From assembly GCA_964614245.1 (NCBI GenBank), contig CAZTKU010000066.1, positions 1-13,639 on the forward strand: DNA of 13,639 bases. Direction: 5' to 3'. The notes under the pieces were generated by a model. That model saw only the letters and a list, made by a program, of their open reading frames with translations. It searched no databases and had not been told where the DNA came from. The translations under genes and the position numbers were made by a program. Shown here one piece after another: positions 1 through 7,650 of this stretch; position 1 is the stretch's first letter, and each line of letters opens with the position of its first letter. The DNA comes from VGWB01 sp964614245 (GTDB taxonomy: Bacteria; Bacteroidota; Ignavibacteria; UBA10030).

Positions 1-632
1 TCTTCCTGGCCAATCTGGAGCCAAATCAGGCTCTTGACCTTGCGTATCTGGCCTTCGCGAACTCGACCCAGAGGCTTGGCGAAGCCGGGCGAAGAGCGCT
101 TCAACTTGTCCTCAACTCTCCGCTTGAGCAAATCCCGGCAAAGGCCGGCGAAGCTCTTACTGTGATTGAAGAGAATACGCGGCTGGAAAAAGAAGGTCTG
201 GCCACAACGTTGTCGTTCAACGACCAGAAAGAGGTACGTCGCGCAGTCGAGGCATTCCAGAAGCAAGCCGATGCATACGCGCGCGTGCTCGCGGATGAGG
301 TGAAACAGAGTGCCGCTGCGCGGCTGGGAAAGAAAAGCGTGGCCGTCCCTTCGTCAATCGTCGACAGGCGAGTGCCGGTTCGTCTGACTCGTGGTCCGCT
401 TGATTTTGGATTGCCCGAAAGCAAATTGCCCGAGGCAGAAAGAGCAGGCAGCTCGGCCCGTTATCAGCTCAATGGCGACGTCCGATTTGAGATCGTCAAT
501 TTCATTGACGGCAAGCGAACCATCTCAGAGGTCGAACGGGCGCTGATCGGCGAGTTCGGCCGTGATGCCGTCCTTGGATTCGATCGCTTCATCGAAGATC
601 TTGTGAAAGTGGGTGTGGTGAGGTGGAAGTGA
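1..632 (+). CDS. C-terminal part of a probable M28-family-type peptidase (5' end outside window)
   Basis: The reading frame starting at base 3 is open from the window edge to the TGA at 630-632, so about 209 residues of the C-terminal part are visible. The first 100 or so residues are rich in Glu, Lys, Arg and Ala and look helical. They are followed by a segment reading RVPVRLTRGPLDFGLPE and a last block of about 55 residues (EIVNFIDGKRTISEVERAL ... VGVVRW). That block resembles the small winged-helix-like tail found at the end of many bacterial M28-type aminopeptidases. No zinc ligands or catalytic residues can be seen because that region would lie upstream, so the peptidase call rests on tail similarity recalled from the family. 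An internal ATG at 162 exists but the frame is coding well before it, so it is not the start. A hypothetical protein with the same tail domain is the main alternative. Confidence 0.5.
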   Translation, partial: FLANLEPNQALDLAYLAFANSTQRLGEAGRRALQLVLNSPLEQIPAKAGEALTVIEENTRLEKEGLATTLSFNDQKEVRRAVEAFQKQADAYARVLADEVKQSAAARLGKKSVAVPSSIVDRRVPVRLTRGPLDFGLPESKLPEAERAGSSARYQLNGDVRFEIVNFIDGKRTISEVERALIGEFGRDAVLGFDRFIEDLVKVGVVRWK

Positions 633-701
633 TCACTGCCCGATGGGTCGCGAATTGCGTTCGACAAATCGCGGCGCGACGTTGTCCAAAAAGATCGTAG
701 G

Positions 702-719
702 CGCAGGCTTCAGCCTGCG
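702..719. repeat. Perfect 7-bp palindromic hairpin, REP-like or terminator
   Basis: CGCAGGC (702-708) and GCCTGCG (713-719) form a perfect stem with a TTCA loop. It lies in the 122-bp gap between the peptidase tail gene and the M1 peptidase, 35 bp before the latter's ATG. The following bases (ATATTTCTG) are only weakly T-rich, so it would be a poor intrinsic terminator. It looks more like a dispersed palindromic repeat, but one copy alone cannot prove that. Confidence 0.5.
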
Positions 720-754
720 ATATTTCTGAAACCGCAACACGAAGGACCATTATC

Positions 755-2764
755 ATGACGACGGAACTCAAGCTTGTGGCGCTCGCGGTTGCTCTCATGT
801 TTTGCGCATCCGTTGGTTTTGCCAGACAAATTATCTTCAAAGACCCGCTCAGTCCCCGTATCGCCAACTACAAAATCTCTGTGAAGCTCGACACCGATCA
901 GAAAATGCTCACGGGCAAGGAGACGCTGACATGGCGTAACACGTCAAATGATATCGTCCATGAATTACAGTTTCACCTCTATCTCAACGCCTTCAAGAAC
1001 ACCGAATCAACGTTCATGAAGGAGTCCGGTGGGGGATTACGTGGACTCAAGATACCGGAAGGCGGTTGGGGATGGATCGACGTGAATTCGATGAAGACAG
1101 CCGAAGGTGAAGACCTGAGGCCCCGGATCGAGTTTATCCACCCGGATGACGACAACTCAAAGGATCAGACAGTGATCCGTGTTCAGCTCACGAAACCTGT
1201 TCGTCCGAAGGGATCCATTCAACTGAACATTGATTTTGTCGCCAAACTCCCCCGAATCTTCGCTCGCACCGGGTACTATCAGAACTACTACATGGTTGCC
1301 CAGTGGTTCCCCAAGATCGGTGTTTATGAAGCTGCCGGACAACGGTATGCAGTGAAAGGCCAGTGGAATTGTCATCAATTTCATGCCAACACGGAGTTTT
1401 ATGCGGACTACGGAGTCTATGTCGTGGACATGACCGTTCCGAAGGACTTCGTCGTGGGAGCGACTGGTATTCTGCAAAGTTCGAAGGAGAACGGAGACGG
1501 GACAAAGACCGTCTCTCACCACGCCGAGGACGTCCACGATTTCGCGTGGACGGCATCGCCAACGTACGTCGATCTGAGCGAACAATGGCGTCACGTGAAG
1601 ATTCGAGTCCTCATGCAACCGCAGCGGGTTCATCAGGCCGAGAGGTATTTTCAATCTGCCAAGGCTGCGCTCGAGTACTTCCACAACCATGTCGGCCTCT
1701 ATCCATACCCGAACCTTACGATCGTAGACCCGGCGTATGGAGCGATGGGAGCCGGAGGAATGGAGTATCCGACCCTGATCACGGCCGGTTCGTTCTGGGG
1801 TATCGGGACATCTTTGAAATTCGCGGAGCTTGTGACAGTTCACGAGTTTGGCCACAACTACTGGTACGGCCTCGTCGGGAACAATGAATTTGAAGAAGCG
1901 TGGATGGACGAGGGGTTCAACACGTATTATGAGACCCGCATTATGGACGAGGTCTACGGTGTCAAGACTTCGGCGATTGAACTGCCGGGATTCCAGTCGG
2001 GCGACCTCGAGAGTTCACACTCCAGTTATTCAGGAATGTTCAACCCGAAGATCGCACCGGTGTTCACGCACGCGTGGGAGTTCAAGCAGGGAGGCTACGG
2101 AACTCTGACGTACCAGAAGACAGCAGTTTTCTTGACAACGCTCGAGCGAATGATCGGTCGGACAGTGATGGACACATTGATGAAAACCTACTTCAACCGG
2201 TGGAAATTCAAGCATCCGTGTGCCCGTGATTTCCTGGCGACTGTGAACGAGATCGTCCCGAAATTCCACGGGAACAAGTTTGGGAAGGACTTGAACTGGT
2301 ATTTCGACCAGGTTCTCTATGGAACGGACGTCTGCGACTATGCATTGAGGTACATCGCGAACAACGAGGTCACTCCGATTCAGGGAGTTGTTGAACGTGA
2401 GGGGAAGAAAGTCACGCTCGAAGAGAAGAAAGACAAAGGGGCTAAGAAGTTGTACGATTCCCGCACCGTTGCCATTCGGCTCGGTGAAATTAAATTGCCT
2501 ACCTCCGTCCTGGTTCACTTCGATAATGGTCAGGAAGTCCGGGAACAGTGGGACGGGCAGAGCCGGTGGGTCGAGTTCAAATACCGCCGTCCGGAGAAGA
2601 TTCTCTGGGCAACGGTAGATCCTGACACGGTTCTTGTCATCGACGTCAACTGGATGAACAACAGCAAGACGACGGAACCGCCGACCGCCCCGATCTGGAA
2701 ATACACACTGAAGTTCCTTTTCTGGCTGCAAAACGCCTTTCAACTTGCCGCGATACTTGGATAA
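755..2764 (+). CDS. Secreted M1-family zinc metallopeptidase (aminopeptidase-like)
   Basis: The 669-residue protein has a signal peptide (about residues 1-23, hydrophobic core LVALAVALMFCASVG), so it is exported. An N-terminal beta domain runs to about residue 270 and the gluzincin catalytic domain covers about 285-540. The zinc site is complete: HEFGH at 363-367 with catalytic Glu364, followed by the third ligand Glu386 in WMDEG, which is the HExxH-x18-E spacing of clan MA. GGMEY at 334-338 takes the place of the GxMEN exopeptidase motif, a variant common in M1 relatives, and a candidate transition-state Tyr is in the YGTLTYQK stretch near 448-453. The expected role is trimming N-terminal residues of peptides in the periplasm or outside the cell; the natural substrate cannot be read from the sequence. 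The start is supported by AAGGA at 742-746. A hydrophobic C-terminal tail (about 647-669) could be an extra membrane contact. The membrane protein downstream follows after 33 bp. Confidence 0.93.
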   Translation: MTTELKLVALAVALMFCASVGFARQIIFKDPLSPRIANYKISVKLDTDQKMLTGKETLTWRNTSNDIVHELQFHLYLNAFKNTESTFMKESGGGLRGLKIPEGGWGWIDVNSMKTAEGEDLRPRIEFIHPDDDNSKDQTVIRVQLTKPVRPKGSIQLNIDFVAKLPRIFARTGYYQNYYMVAQWFPKIGVYEAAGQRYAVKGQWNCHQFHANTEFYADYGVYVVDMTVPKDFVVGATGILQSSKENGDGTKTVSHHAEDVHDFAWTASPTYVDLSEQWRHVKIRVLMQPQRVHQAERYFQSAKAALEYFHNHVGLYPYPNLTIVDPAYGAMGAGGMEYPTLITAGSFWGIGTSLKFAELVTVHEFGHNYWYGLVGNNEFEEAWMDEGFNTYYETRIMDEVYGVKTSAIELPGFQSGDLESSHSSYSGMFNPKIAPVFTHAWEFKQGGYGTLTYQKTAVFLTTLERMIGRTVMDTLMKTYFNRWKFKHPCARDFLATVNEIVPKFHGNKFGKDLNWYFDQVLYGTDVCDYALRYIANNEVTPIQGVVEREGKKVTLEEKKDKGAKKLYDSRTVAIRLGEIKLPTSVLVHFDNGQEVREQWDGQSRWVEFKYRRPEKILWATVDPDTVLVIDVNWMNNSKTTEPPTAPIWKYTLKFLFWLQNAFQLAAILG

Positions 2765-2797
2765 AAACTGAAAACTCCGAAAGGGAAGGTAACGACA

Positions 2798-3673
2798 ATG
2801 AGTGTGATTCTCGCATTTACGGCCGGCATCAAGCGAGCCACTTCTGAGTTTCGGATGGTCCTCCTGCTGTATGTTGTCAATCTCTTGGCAGTATTGGGAT
2901 TAGCGCTCGCGCTCCGGTCTGTGCTCGTCGAGGGACTTGGCGCAACCATGGCGACTTCCAGTCTGATGAGCGAGATGAACTACACGGTACTGCAGGAATT
3001 TCTTCGGGAGCACTGGGAAGGAGCGAACCTCGTCTTCCGCCAACTCGTCTGGTTCTCTCTCATCTACATGCTTGTGAACACTCTGCTGGCGGGAGGGATT
3101 CTCACGATCATTCGCGAAAAAGACACACGGTTCTCGTTGCGGGAGTTCCTCTCCGGATGTGGCACGTATTTCTTTCGGTTCCTCCGGCTGTTCTTGTTGT
3201 TTGGAATCCTGCTGATCGTTTGCGCCCTGTTGTGGACATTCGTCCTCGGTGTTCTGTTCGATGCAATTACTGCGGAGGCGACTTCCGAGGTCACCTGGAT
3301 CATCTCCTTCTTCGTCATGGTGGTCCTCTTTTTGTTGCCGATCATGATCGTCATCCTCATTGCGGACTACGCTAAGATCAGCACAGTCCTCAGCAACACA
3401 CACTCGATGCTCAGGAGCGCTTGGCGCGCCGTGAAGTTCGTGTTCCGCAACTTCATCAAGGTCGTCAGCCTCCAGCTCTTGATGCTTCTGATACCGATCG
3501 TTCTGTTTGTCATCTATCTCTGGCTCGATCTGTCGATCGGAATGACGACCTTCGGTACCATTTACCTGATGGTGCTCCTGCAACAGTTGTTCATTCTCAC
3601 GCGCGTCTGGTCTCGCGTCTTCTTTTTCAGCGGTGAGATGGAGTTGTTCGAGGGTTTGCAGGTTTCGCGATGA
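2798..3673 (+). CDS. Six-helix integral membrane protein of unknown function
   Basis: I do not recognise a named family. The 291-residue protein has six strongly hydrophobic segments at about residues 19-40, 83-105, 127-152, 166-189, 221-243 and 252-275. Short basic stretches between them (for example around 205-218, RSAWRAVKFVFRN) suggest positively charged cytoplasmic loops. There is no signal peptide beyond the first helix and no recognisable catalytic motif. A strong ribosome binding site, AAGGGAAGG at 2781-2789, precedes the ATG. The gene starts 33 bp after the secreted M1 peptidase in the same direction and is probably cotranscribed, but whether the two proteins work together is not shown. 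The general look recalls poorly characterised polytopic proteins found beside exporters in Bacteroidota-like genomes. Confidence 0.75.
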   Translation: MSVILAFTAGIKRATSEFRMVLLLYVVNLLAVLGLALALRSVLVEGLGATMATSSLMSEMNYTVLQEFLREHWEGANLVFRQLVWFSLIYMLVNTLLAGGILTIIREKDTRFSLREFLSGCGTYFFRFLRLFLLFGILLIVCALLWTFVLGVLFDAITAEATSEVTWIISFFVMVVLFLLPIMIVILIADYAKISTVLSNTHSMLRSAWRAVKFVFRNFIKVVSLQLLMLLIPIVLFVIYLWLDLSIGMTTFGTIYLMVLLQQLFILTRVWSRVFFFSGEMELFEGLQVSR

Positions 3674-3784
3674 CGAGGTCGTCGGCTTGAACGCGCAATC
3701 CCAAGCGTCAAAGGCGTCTTGAAACCTTCTGGCGTTATCATTGTTGAAGTACAGAGAGAACGAATCGACGTGGCTAAAGGGATG

Positions 3785-3833
3785 GAAATGGCAACGCAAA
3801 GAGCCTCGTTGGTGCAATGTCCTTTGCCATTTC
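3785..3833. promoter_or_regulatory. 10-bp perfect inverted repeat overlapping a candidate -35 box
   Basis: GAAATGGCAA (3785-3794) and TTGCCATTTC (3824-3833) are exact reverse complements separated by 29 bp. The right arm contains the candidate -35 hexamer of the fumarase promoter. It could be an operator or an RNA stem, but a 10-bp match at this range can occur by chance in a window this size. Confidence 0.3.
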
Positions 3834-3852
3834 GCCGAGCATTTGATATATT
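3824..3852 (+). promoter_or_regulatory. Candidate promoter of the fumarase gene cluster
   Basis: TTGCCA (3824-3829) and TATATT (3847-3852) are separated by 17 bp, a good match to the sigma-70 layout. It also roughly fits the Bacteroidota layout of TTG and TAnnTTTG about 20 bp apart. Transcription would start near 3859 and give a leader of roughly 58 nt before the fumarase ATG. The rest of the 243-bp gap 3674-3916 holds no convincing gene. Confidence 0.5.
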
Positions 3853-3916
3853 GAGCACGATCCAAACAGTCATCTCCCATTGATTTCGATAGCGAGAGCT
3901 CGCAAGGAGACTTGGT

Positions 3917-5440
3917 ATGGAACACTTCAGAGACAGTATGTTGAATCTGATCGTTGAAACGTCCACAAACCTCCCACCCGATGTACGACGCGCGCTGAAC
4001 GATGCCATGAACCGGGAGAAGGAGGGTTCACAATCTGATCTCGCGCTTCAGATGATCGCGCTCAATGTCGATATGGCGGTCACGAACTGCGGACCGATTT
4101 GCCAGGACACGGGCATGCCCACGTTCGAGATCAAGACGCCCGTGGGGGTGAATCAGATCGTTATGAAGAAGCAGATCCTGGAGGCGATCGTCGAGGCAAC
4201 CAAACAGGGAATGCTCCGGCCGAACATGGTTGATTCGCTGACGGGAAAGAACAGCGGAAATAATCTCGGTGACGGAACGCCCACCCTTCACTTTGAGCAA
4301 TGGGAAAAGCCCGACATCGAGGTGAGGCTGATCCTTAAGGGGGGCGGATGCGAGAACAAAAACATCCAGTACTCTCTCCCGGGCGACTTGCCGAATCTCG
4401 GTCGAGTCGATCGCACGTTGGATGGCGTCCGGAAATGCATCATGCACGCCGTGTGGCAGGCACAAGGCCAGGGGTGCAGTGTCGGGGCAATCGGTGTTGC
4501 GATCGGCGGTGACCGAGCTTCCGGATATTCCTTTGCCAAGCAGCAGCTCTTCCGTGAGCTCGACGATATCAATCCGAATCCCGAGTTGGCAAAACTGGAG
4601 GCGTATGTGATGGAGAATGCCGACAAGCTCGGCATCGGTGCGATGGGCTTCGGTGGTTTGGCCACACTCATCGGCTGCAAGATCGGGTCGTTCCATCGTT
4701 TGCCGGCGAGCTTCTTTGTGACTGTCGCGTACGATTGCTGGGCGTTTCGACGGTTGGGTGTCATCATCGATCCTACGAGCGGCGAAATCAAACGCTGGCT
4801 CTACAAGGGCGATACACCGGCGATGAAGATGGCAAAGGCTGAAGCGCTGCCCTTGACTGGTCGAGAGGTACGACTGACACTGCCGCTGTCGGAGACTCAG
4901 GTGCGCAGCCTGAAAGTGGGCGATGTTCTTCTCCTCAGCGGCATGCTGCATATGGGACGCGATGTGCTCCATCACCATCTCCTGACGCACGATTCGCCCG
5001 TCGACCTGAAGGGCGGAGCAATTTACCATTGCGGTCCGGTCGCGCTCAAACGGGGCGACAAATGGTTCATGAACGCCGCCGGCCCGACGACCAGCATTCG
5101 GGAGGAGCCGTATCAGGCGGACATCATCAAGAAATTTGGTGTCCGGGCAATCATTGGAAAGGGTGGTATGGGAGCGAAGACGCTCGCTGCTCTCAAGGAA
5201 GTCGGTGCAGTGTATCTGAACGCCATCGGCGGCGCGGCGCAATACTATGCCAAGTGCATTGAGGAAGTGGAAGGGGTCGACTTGCTCGAGTTTGGTGTCC
5301 CCGAAGCAATGTGGCACGTGCGTGTGAAGGATTTCCCAGCCATCGTGACGATGGATGCGCGTGGGAACAGCCTGCACGCGGACGTTGAGAAGGCTTCGGC
5401 CGCTGAGCTGGCGAAGTTCGCACAGACTGCGACTCTCTGA
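3917..5440 (+). CDS. fumA: Fumarate hydratase, class I (fused alpha/beta, iron-sulfur)
   Basis: This 507-residue enzyme interconverts fumarate and L-malate in the TCA cycle in the cytoplasm. It is the oxygen-sensitive 4Fe-4S class. The alpha-type part (about 1-290) carries CQDTGMP at 62-68, GGGCENKN at 142-149, GVAIGGDRASGY at 193-204 and CWAFRR at 274-279. From the family pattern the cluster ligands should be Cys62, Cys187 and Cys274. The beta-type part (about 315-507) carries GMLHMGRDVLHH, CGP at 372-374, NAAGPTTS and GKGGMG. Both parts sit in one chain, whereas many archaea and thermophiles have separate subunits. A related tartrate dehydratase is possible but less likely for a fused chain. 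FumA and FumB cannot be told apart here, so the symbol only denotes class I fumarase. AAGGAG at 3904-3909 sets the ATG. The repair gene follows 38 bp after the stop. Confidence 0.93.
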   Translation: MEHFRDSMLNLIVETSTNLPPDVRRALNDAMNREKEGSQSDLALQMIALNVDMAVTNCGPICQDTGMPTFEIKTPVGVNQIVMKKQILEAIVEATKQGMLRPNMVDSLTGKNSGNNLGDGTPTLHFEQWEKPDIEVRLILKGGGCENKNIQYSLPGDLPNLGRVDRTLDGVRKCIMHAVWQAQGQGCSVGAIGVAIGGDRASGYSFAKQQLFRELDDINPNPELAKLEAYVMENADKLGIGAMGFGGLATLIGCKIGSFHRLPASFFVTVAYDCWAFRRLGVIIDPTSGEIKRWLYKGDTPAMKMAKAEALPLTGREVRLTLPLSETQVRSLKVGDVLLLSGMLHMGRDVLHHHLLTHDSPVDLKGGAIYHCGPVALKRGDKWFMNAAGPTTSIREEPYQADIIKKFGVRAIIGKGGMGAKTLAALKEVGAVYLNAIGGAAQYYAKCIEEVEGVDLLEFGVPEAMWHVRVKDFPAIVTMDARGNSLHADVEKASAAELAKFAQTATL

Positions 5441-5478
5441 GGACACATCGGCAATCGCGGAGGAGATCCGGGGCTGCC

Positions 5479-5835
5479 GTGCAGGATATGGAATCACAGC
5501 GGAATCTCAGCACCTATCAGCTCATCTTGGAGGTCGTGCGACAAATCCCGAAAGGGAAAGTCGCAACATACGGGGAGGTTGCACGCGAGGCCGGACTGCC
5601 AGGTCAGGCCCGACTCGTCGGTTATGCCCTTCACAATCTTCCCATTGGCGTGGACATACCGTGGCATCGAGTAATAAACGCTCAGGGGAGAATCTCCTTG
5701 CCGAGAGCAGGTGGTGACTATCTGAAGCAGAGGCAATTGCTCCTGAAGGAAGGCATTGCGTTTGTGAACGAGAAAATTGAACTGAAGAAATTTGGCTGGT
5801 TGAATCGCGCCCCACGAGAAAAGTCGGTGCGGTGA
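5479..5835 (+). CDS. Alkyltransferase-like protein (ATL, MGMT-fold DNA lesion-binding protein)
   Basis: The protein has the DNA-binding domain of O6-methylguanine-DNA methyltransferase, but the acceptor cysteine motif PCHRV reads PWHRV (61-65, Trp62). That marks the non-enzymatic ATL group (Atl1 / YbaZ-like), which binds O6-alkylguanine, flips the base and hands the lesion to nucleotide excision repair. The residues used for binding are present: Tyr31 in GKVATYGEVA and the Arg45 finger in ARLVGYAL. It has 118 residues against roughly 100-110 for the family; the excess is mainly a C-terminal extension ending APREKSVR. I chose the GTG at 5479 because GGAGGAG lies 13 bp upstream. The in-frame ATG at 5488 is the alternative and would put that site 22 bp away. 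Its stop codon abuts the next gene's ATG, so translation is probably coupled. Confidence 0.88.
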   Translation: MQDMESQRNLSTYQLILEVVRQIPKGKVATYGEVAREAGLPGQARLVGYALHNLPIGVDIPWHRVINAQGRISLPRAGGDYLKQRQLLLKEGIAFVNEKIELKKFGWLNRAPREKSVR

Positions 5836-6327
5836 ATGCCCAAACAGGAATATCCTGTCACACCGGCCATCCGGGTGTTGCGCGAAAAGGGTGTCGCTTT
5901 CAAGCCGCACCAATATGTCTATGAGGAGCATGGGGGGACGCGTCTTTCCGCTGCAGCGCTCAACGTCGCCGAGCATGAAGTCGTGAAGACAATCGTGATG
6001 CAGACAGACGAGCGGAAGCCTTTGCTGGTGTTGATGCACGGAGATCGCGAGGTCTCGACGAAGCAACTCGCGCGAGTGATTGGAGTGAAGAAGGTGGAAC
6101 CATGCGACGAGACGACTGCGCAGAAGCACACGGGATATGTGTTTGGGGGAACAAGTCCTTTTGGCACGCGCCACGGGATCCCCGTGTACGTGGAGAGGAC
6201 GATCTTCGATATGCCCCAGATTTACATCAATGGCGGAAAACGCGGATTTCTTGTTGAAATTGCTCCCGCTGTCCTGCGCGCTGTTCTTGCTGTGAATGAA
6301 GTTGAAGTGGCAATATTACCGACCTAA
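5836..6327 (+). CDS. ybaK: YbaK/EbsC-type aminoacyl-tRNA deacylase
   Basis: The 163-residue protein is a trans-acting editing enzyme of the YbaK family, which removes wrongly attached amino acids from tRNA (classically Cys from tRNA-Pro, sometimes tRNA-Cys) in the cytoplasm. Family marks seen are VTPAIRVL at 8-15, the conserved lysine in VVKTIVM (Lys51, matching Lys46 of YbaK), TGYVFGGTSPFG at 99-110 and IYINGGKRG at 129-137. The length matches the family and the protein stands alone rather than being fused to ProRS. The ATG begins at the base after the TGA of the ATL gene (TGAATG), so it probably relies on coupling. The reading of Cys-tRNA(Pro) as substrate comes from the family and is not visible in the sequence. 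Confidence 0.9.
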   Translation: MPKQEYPVTPAIRVLREKGVAFKPHQYVYEEHGGTRLSAAALNVAEHEVVKTIVMQTDERKPLLVLMHGDREVSTKQLARVIGVKKVEPCDETTAQKHTGYVFGGTSPFGTRHGIPVYVERTIFDMPQIYINGGKRGFLVEIAPAVLRAVLAVNEVEVAILPT

Positions 6328-6342
6328 GGAAGACAACTCACA

Positions 6343-7584
6343 ATGAACGCGATAGAATGGACAATCGAACTGCGATTCGCAGTCGCTCTGGCGCTCGGCT
6401 TTCTCGTTGGTTTGGAGCGGGAAAGCACCAAGGTCGAACACCGTGGCGTCGTCTTCGGGGGTGTTCGCACCTATCCGATCATCAGTCTCTTCGGATTTGG
6501 CTGCGCGTGGCTCTACCACTCCGGTGTAGCCTTCATGCTCCCGATCGGGCTGGCCTCGGTGAGTGTCCTGGCGGCGATAGCATATATCACAAAAATCAAG
6601 GCGGGACGGTATGGCTTCACGAGTGAGGCTTCCGTGCTGTTGACCTTCATCGTTGGAGCTCTCGCGCTGCTTGCCGATGTGTGGATCGCAATGGCTCTTG
6701 GTATCGTCGATACGATGCTGCTCTCTGAAAAAGCCGAGCTGGAAACGTACGTCGACCGTTTCAACAAGGTCGAGTTTCTCGCGGTCGTCAAGTTCCTCCT
6801 GGTGACCCTCATCGTCCTCCCGGTTATCCCGAACCAAGAGTACACCCGGTTCCATCTCAATCCCACACGCATCTGGCAGATCGTCATTCTGGTGTCGACG
6901 ATTGGCTTCGTCGGCTATTTTCTTTCGAAGAAATTCGGGAACAAGGTCGGCCTATGGTTGTCGGGAATTCTGGGTGGCATTGTGTCGAGCACGGCGACGA
7001 CGCTCGCTGTCGGCAGAATTGCGCAACGTAATCCGGGTCGGTCAAAGACCGCTCTGCAGGCATCCGTCCTTGCGAGCAGTGTCATGTATATCCGCATCCT
7101 CGTGTTGATTCTCGTACTCAACCCGGCATACCTCCCCGCCATGTGGTGGAGGCTGACGATGCTTGCGTTCGTCGGTGTCGCGCTTTCGTTTCGCGCGAAA
7201 TCAGGTGAAGAAGGCATTAATGAATCTGCTCTTCCCAACCTCCACAACCCATTCGAAATTAGACCCGCAGTCGTTTTCGGCCTTCTCTTCGTTATCCTCA
7301 CCATCGCCACAGAATTGATCCAAGAGGGCATGGGCAGTGCAGGCGTTCTGGCCCTTTCCGCCGTCGTCGGCGTGACAGACATTGATCCGTTCATTCTTAC
7401 ACTCCTTAATCCTTCAGGGGGTCAGGGGCAGATCGTTGCCCGCGCAATCGTCGTTGCGATGTTGAGCAACGTTGTGGCGAAGGGGATCTACTTTGCCGTG
7501 CTTGCCCCTGGGGTGAGAAGAGAAACGGCATGGAAATACGCCGTGCTCGCGGTGTGTCATGTGCCTCTCCTGTTCATTCCTTAG
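6343..7584 (+). CDS. MgtC/SapB-family membrane protein with DUF4010 domain
   Basis: The 413-residue polytopic protein has an N-terminal MgtC-like domain (about 10-130) with ALGFLVGLERE at 17-27 and GGVRTYPIISLFGFG at 39-53. A C-terminal DUF4010-type domain (about 175-410) has the GGIVSSTATTLA signature at 211-222, NPFEIRPAVVFGL and GVTDIDPF at 343-350. About eleven or twelve hydrophobic segments are expected. MgtC proteins are linked to Mg2+ limitation and acid adaptation in pathogens, but for the DUF4010 fusion the function is not established and I assign none. The Shine-Dalgarno AAGGA (6326-6330) overlaps the TAA of the ybaK-like gene, so it is the last member of the 3917-7584 cluster. The 66 bp after it hold nothing I recognise. 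Confidence 0.88.
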   Translation: MNAIEWTIELRFAVALALGFLVGLERESTKVEHRGVVFGGVRTYPIISLFGFGCAWLYHSGVAFMLPIGLASVSVLAAIAYITKIKAGRYGFTSEASVLLTFIVGALALLADVWIAMALGIVDTMLLSEKAELETYVDRFNKVEFLAVVKFLLVTLIVLPVIPNQEYTRFHLNPTRIWQIVILVSTIGFVGYFLSKKFGNKVGLWLSGILGGIVSSTATTLAVGRIAQRNPGRSKTALQASVLASSVMYIRILVLILVLNPAYLPAMWWRLTMLAFVGVALSFRAKSGEEGINESALPNLHNPFEIRPAVVFGLLFVILTIATELIQEGMGSAGVLALSAVVGVTDIDPFILTLLNPSGGQGQIVARAIVVAMLSNVVAKGIYFAVLAPGVRRETAWKYAVLAVCHVPLLFIP

Positions 7585-7650
7585 CTCCAGGCACATCACG
7601 TAGCCGATGATGCCGACGCTGAACAATCCGAAAGCATCGAACAAGATACG

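Noticed and set aside
3771..3884. Short open frame of about 33 residues before fumarase
   Set aside because: There is no ribosome binding site, it overlaps the promoter candidate and the composition is ordinary.
2900..3925. 341-residue minus-strand frame opposite the six-helix membrane protein
   Set aside because: Its Glu/Asp/Gln-rich composition is what the complement of hydrophobic codons gives; it has no start signals.
4028..5497. 489-residue open frame on the minus strand opposite fumarase
   Set aside because: It is a shadow of strong codon bias in the fumarase gene, with no ribosome binding site or recognisable motif, while the + strand carries all fumarase motifs.
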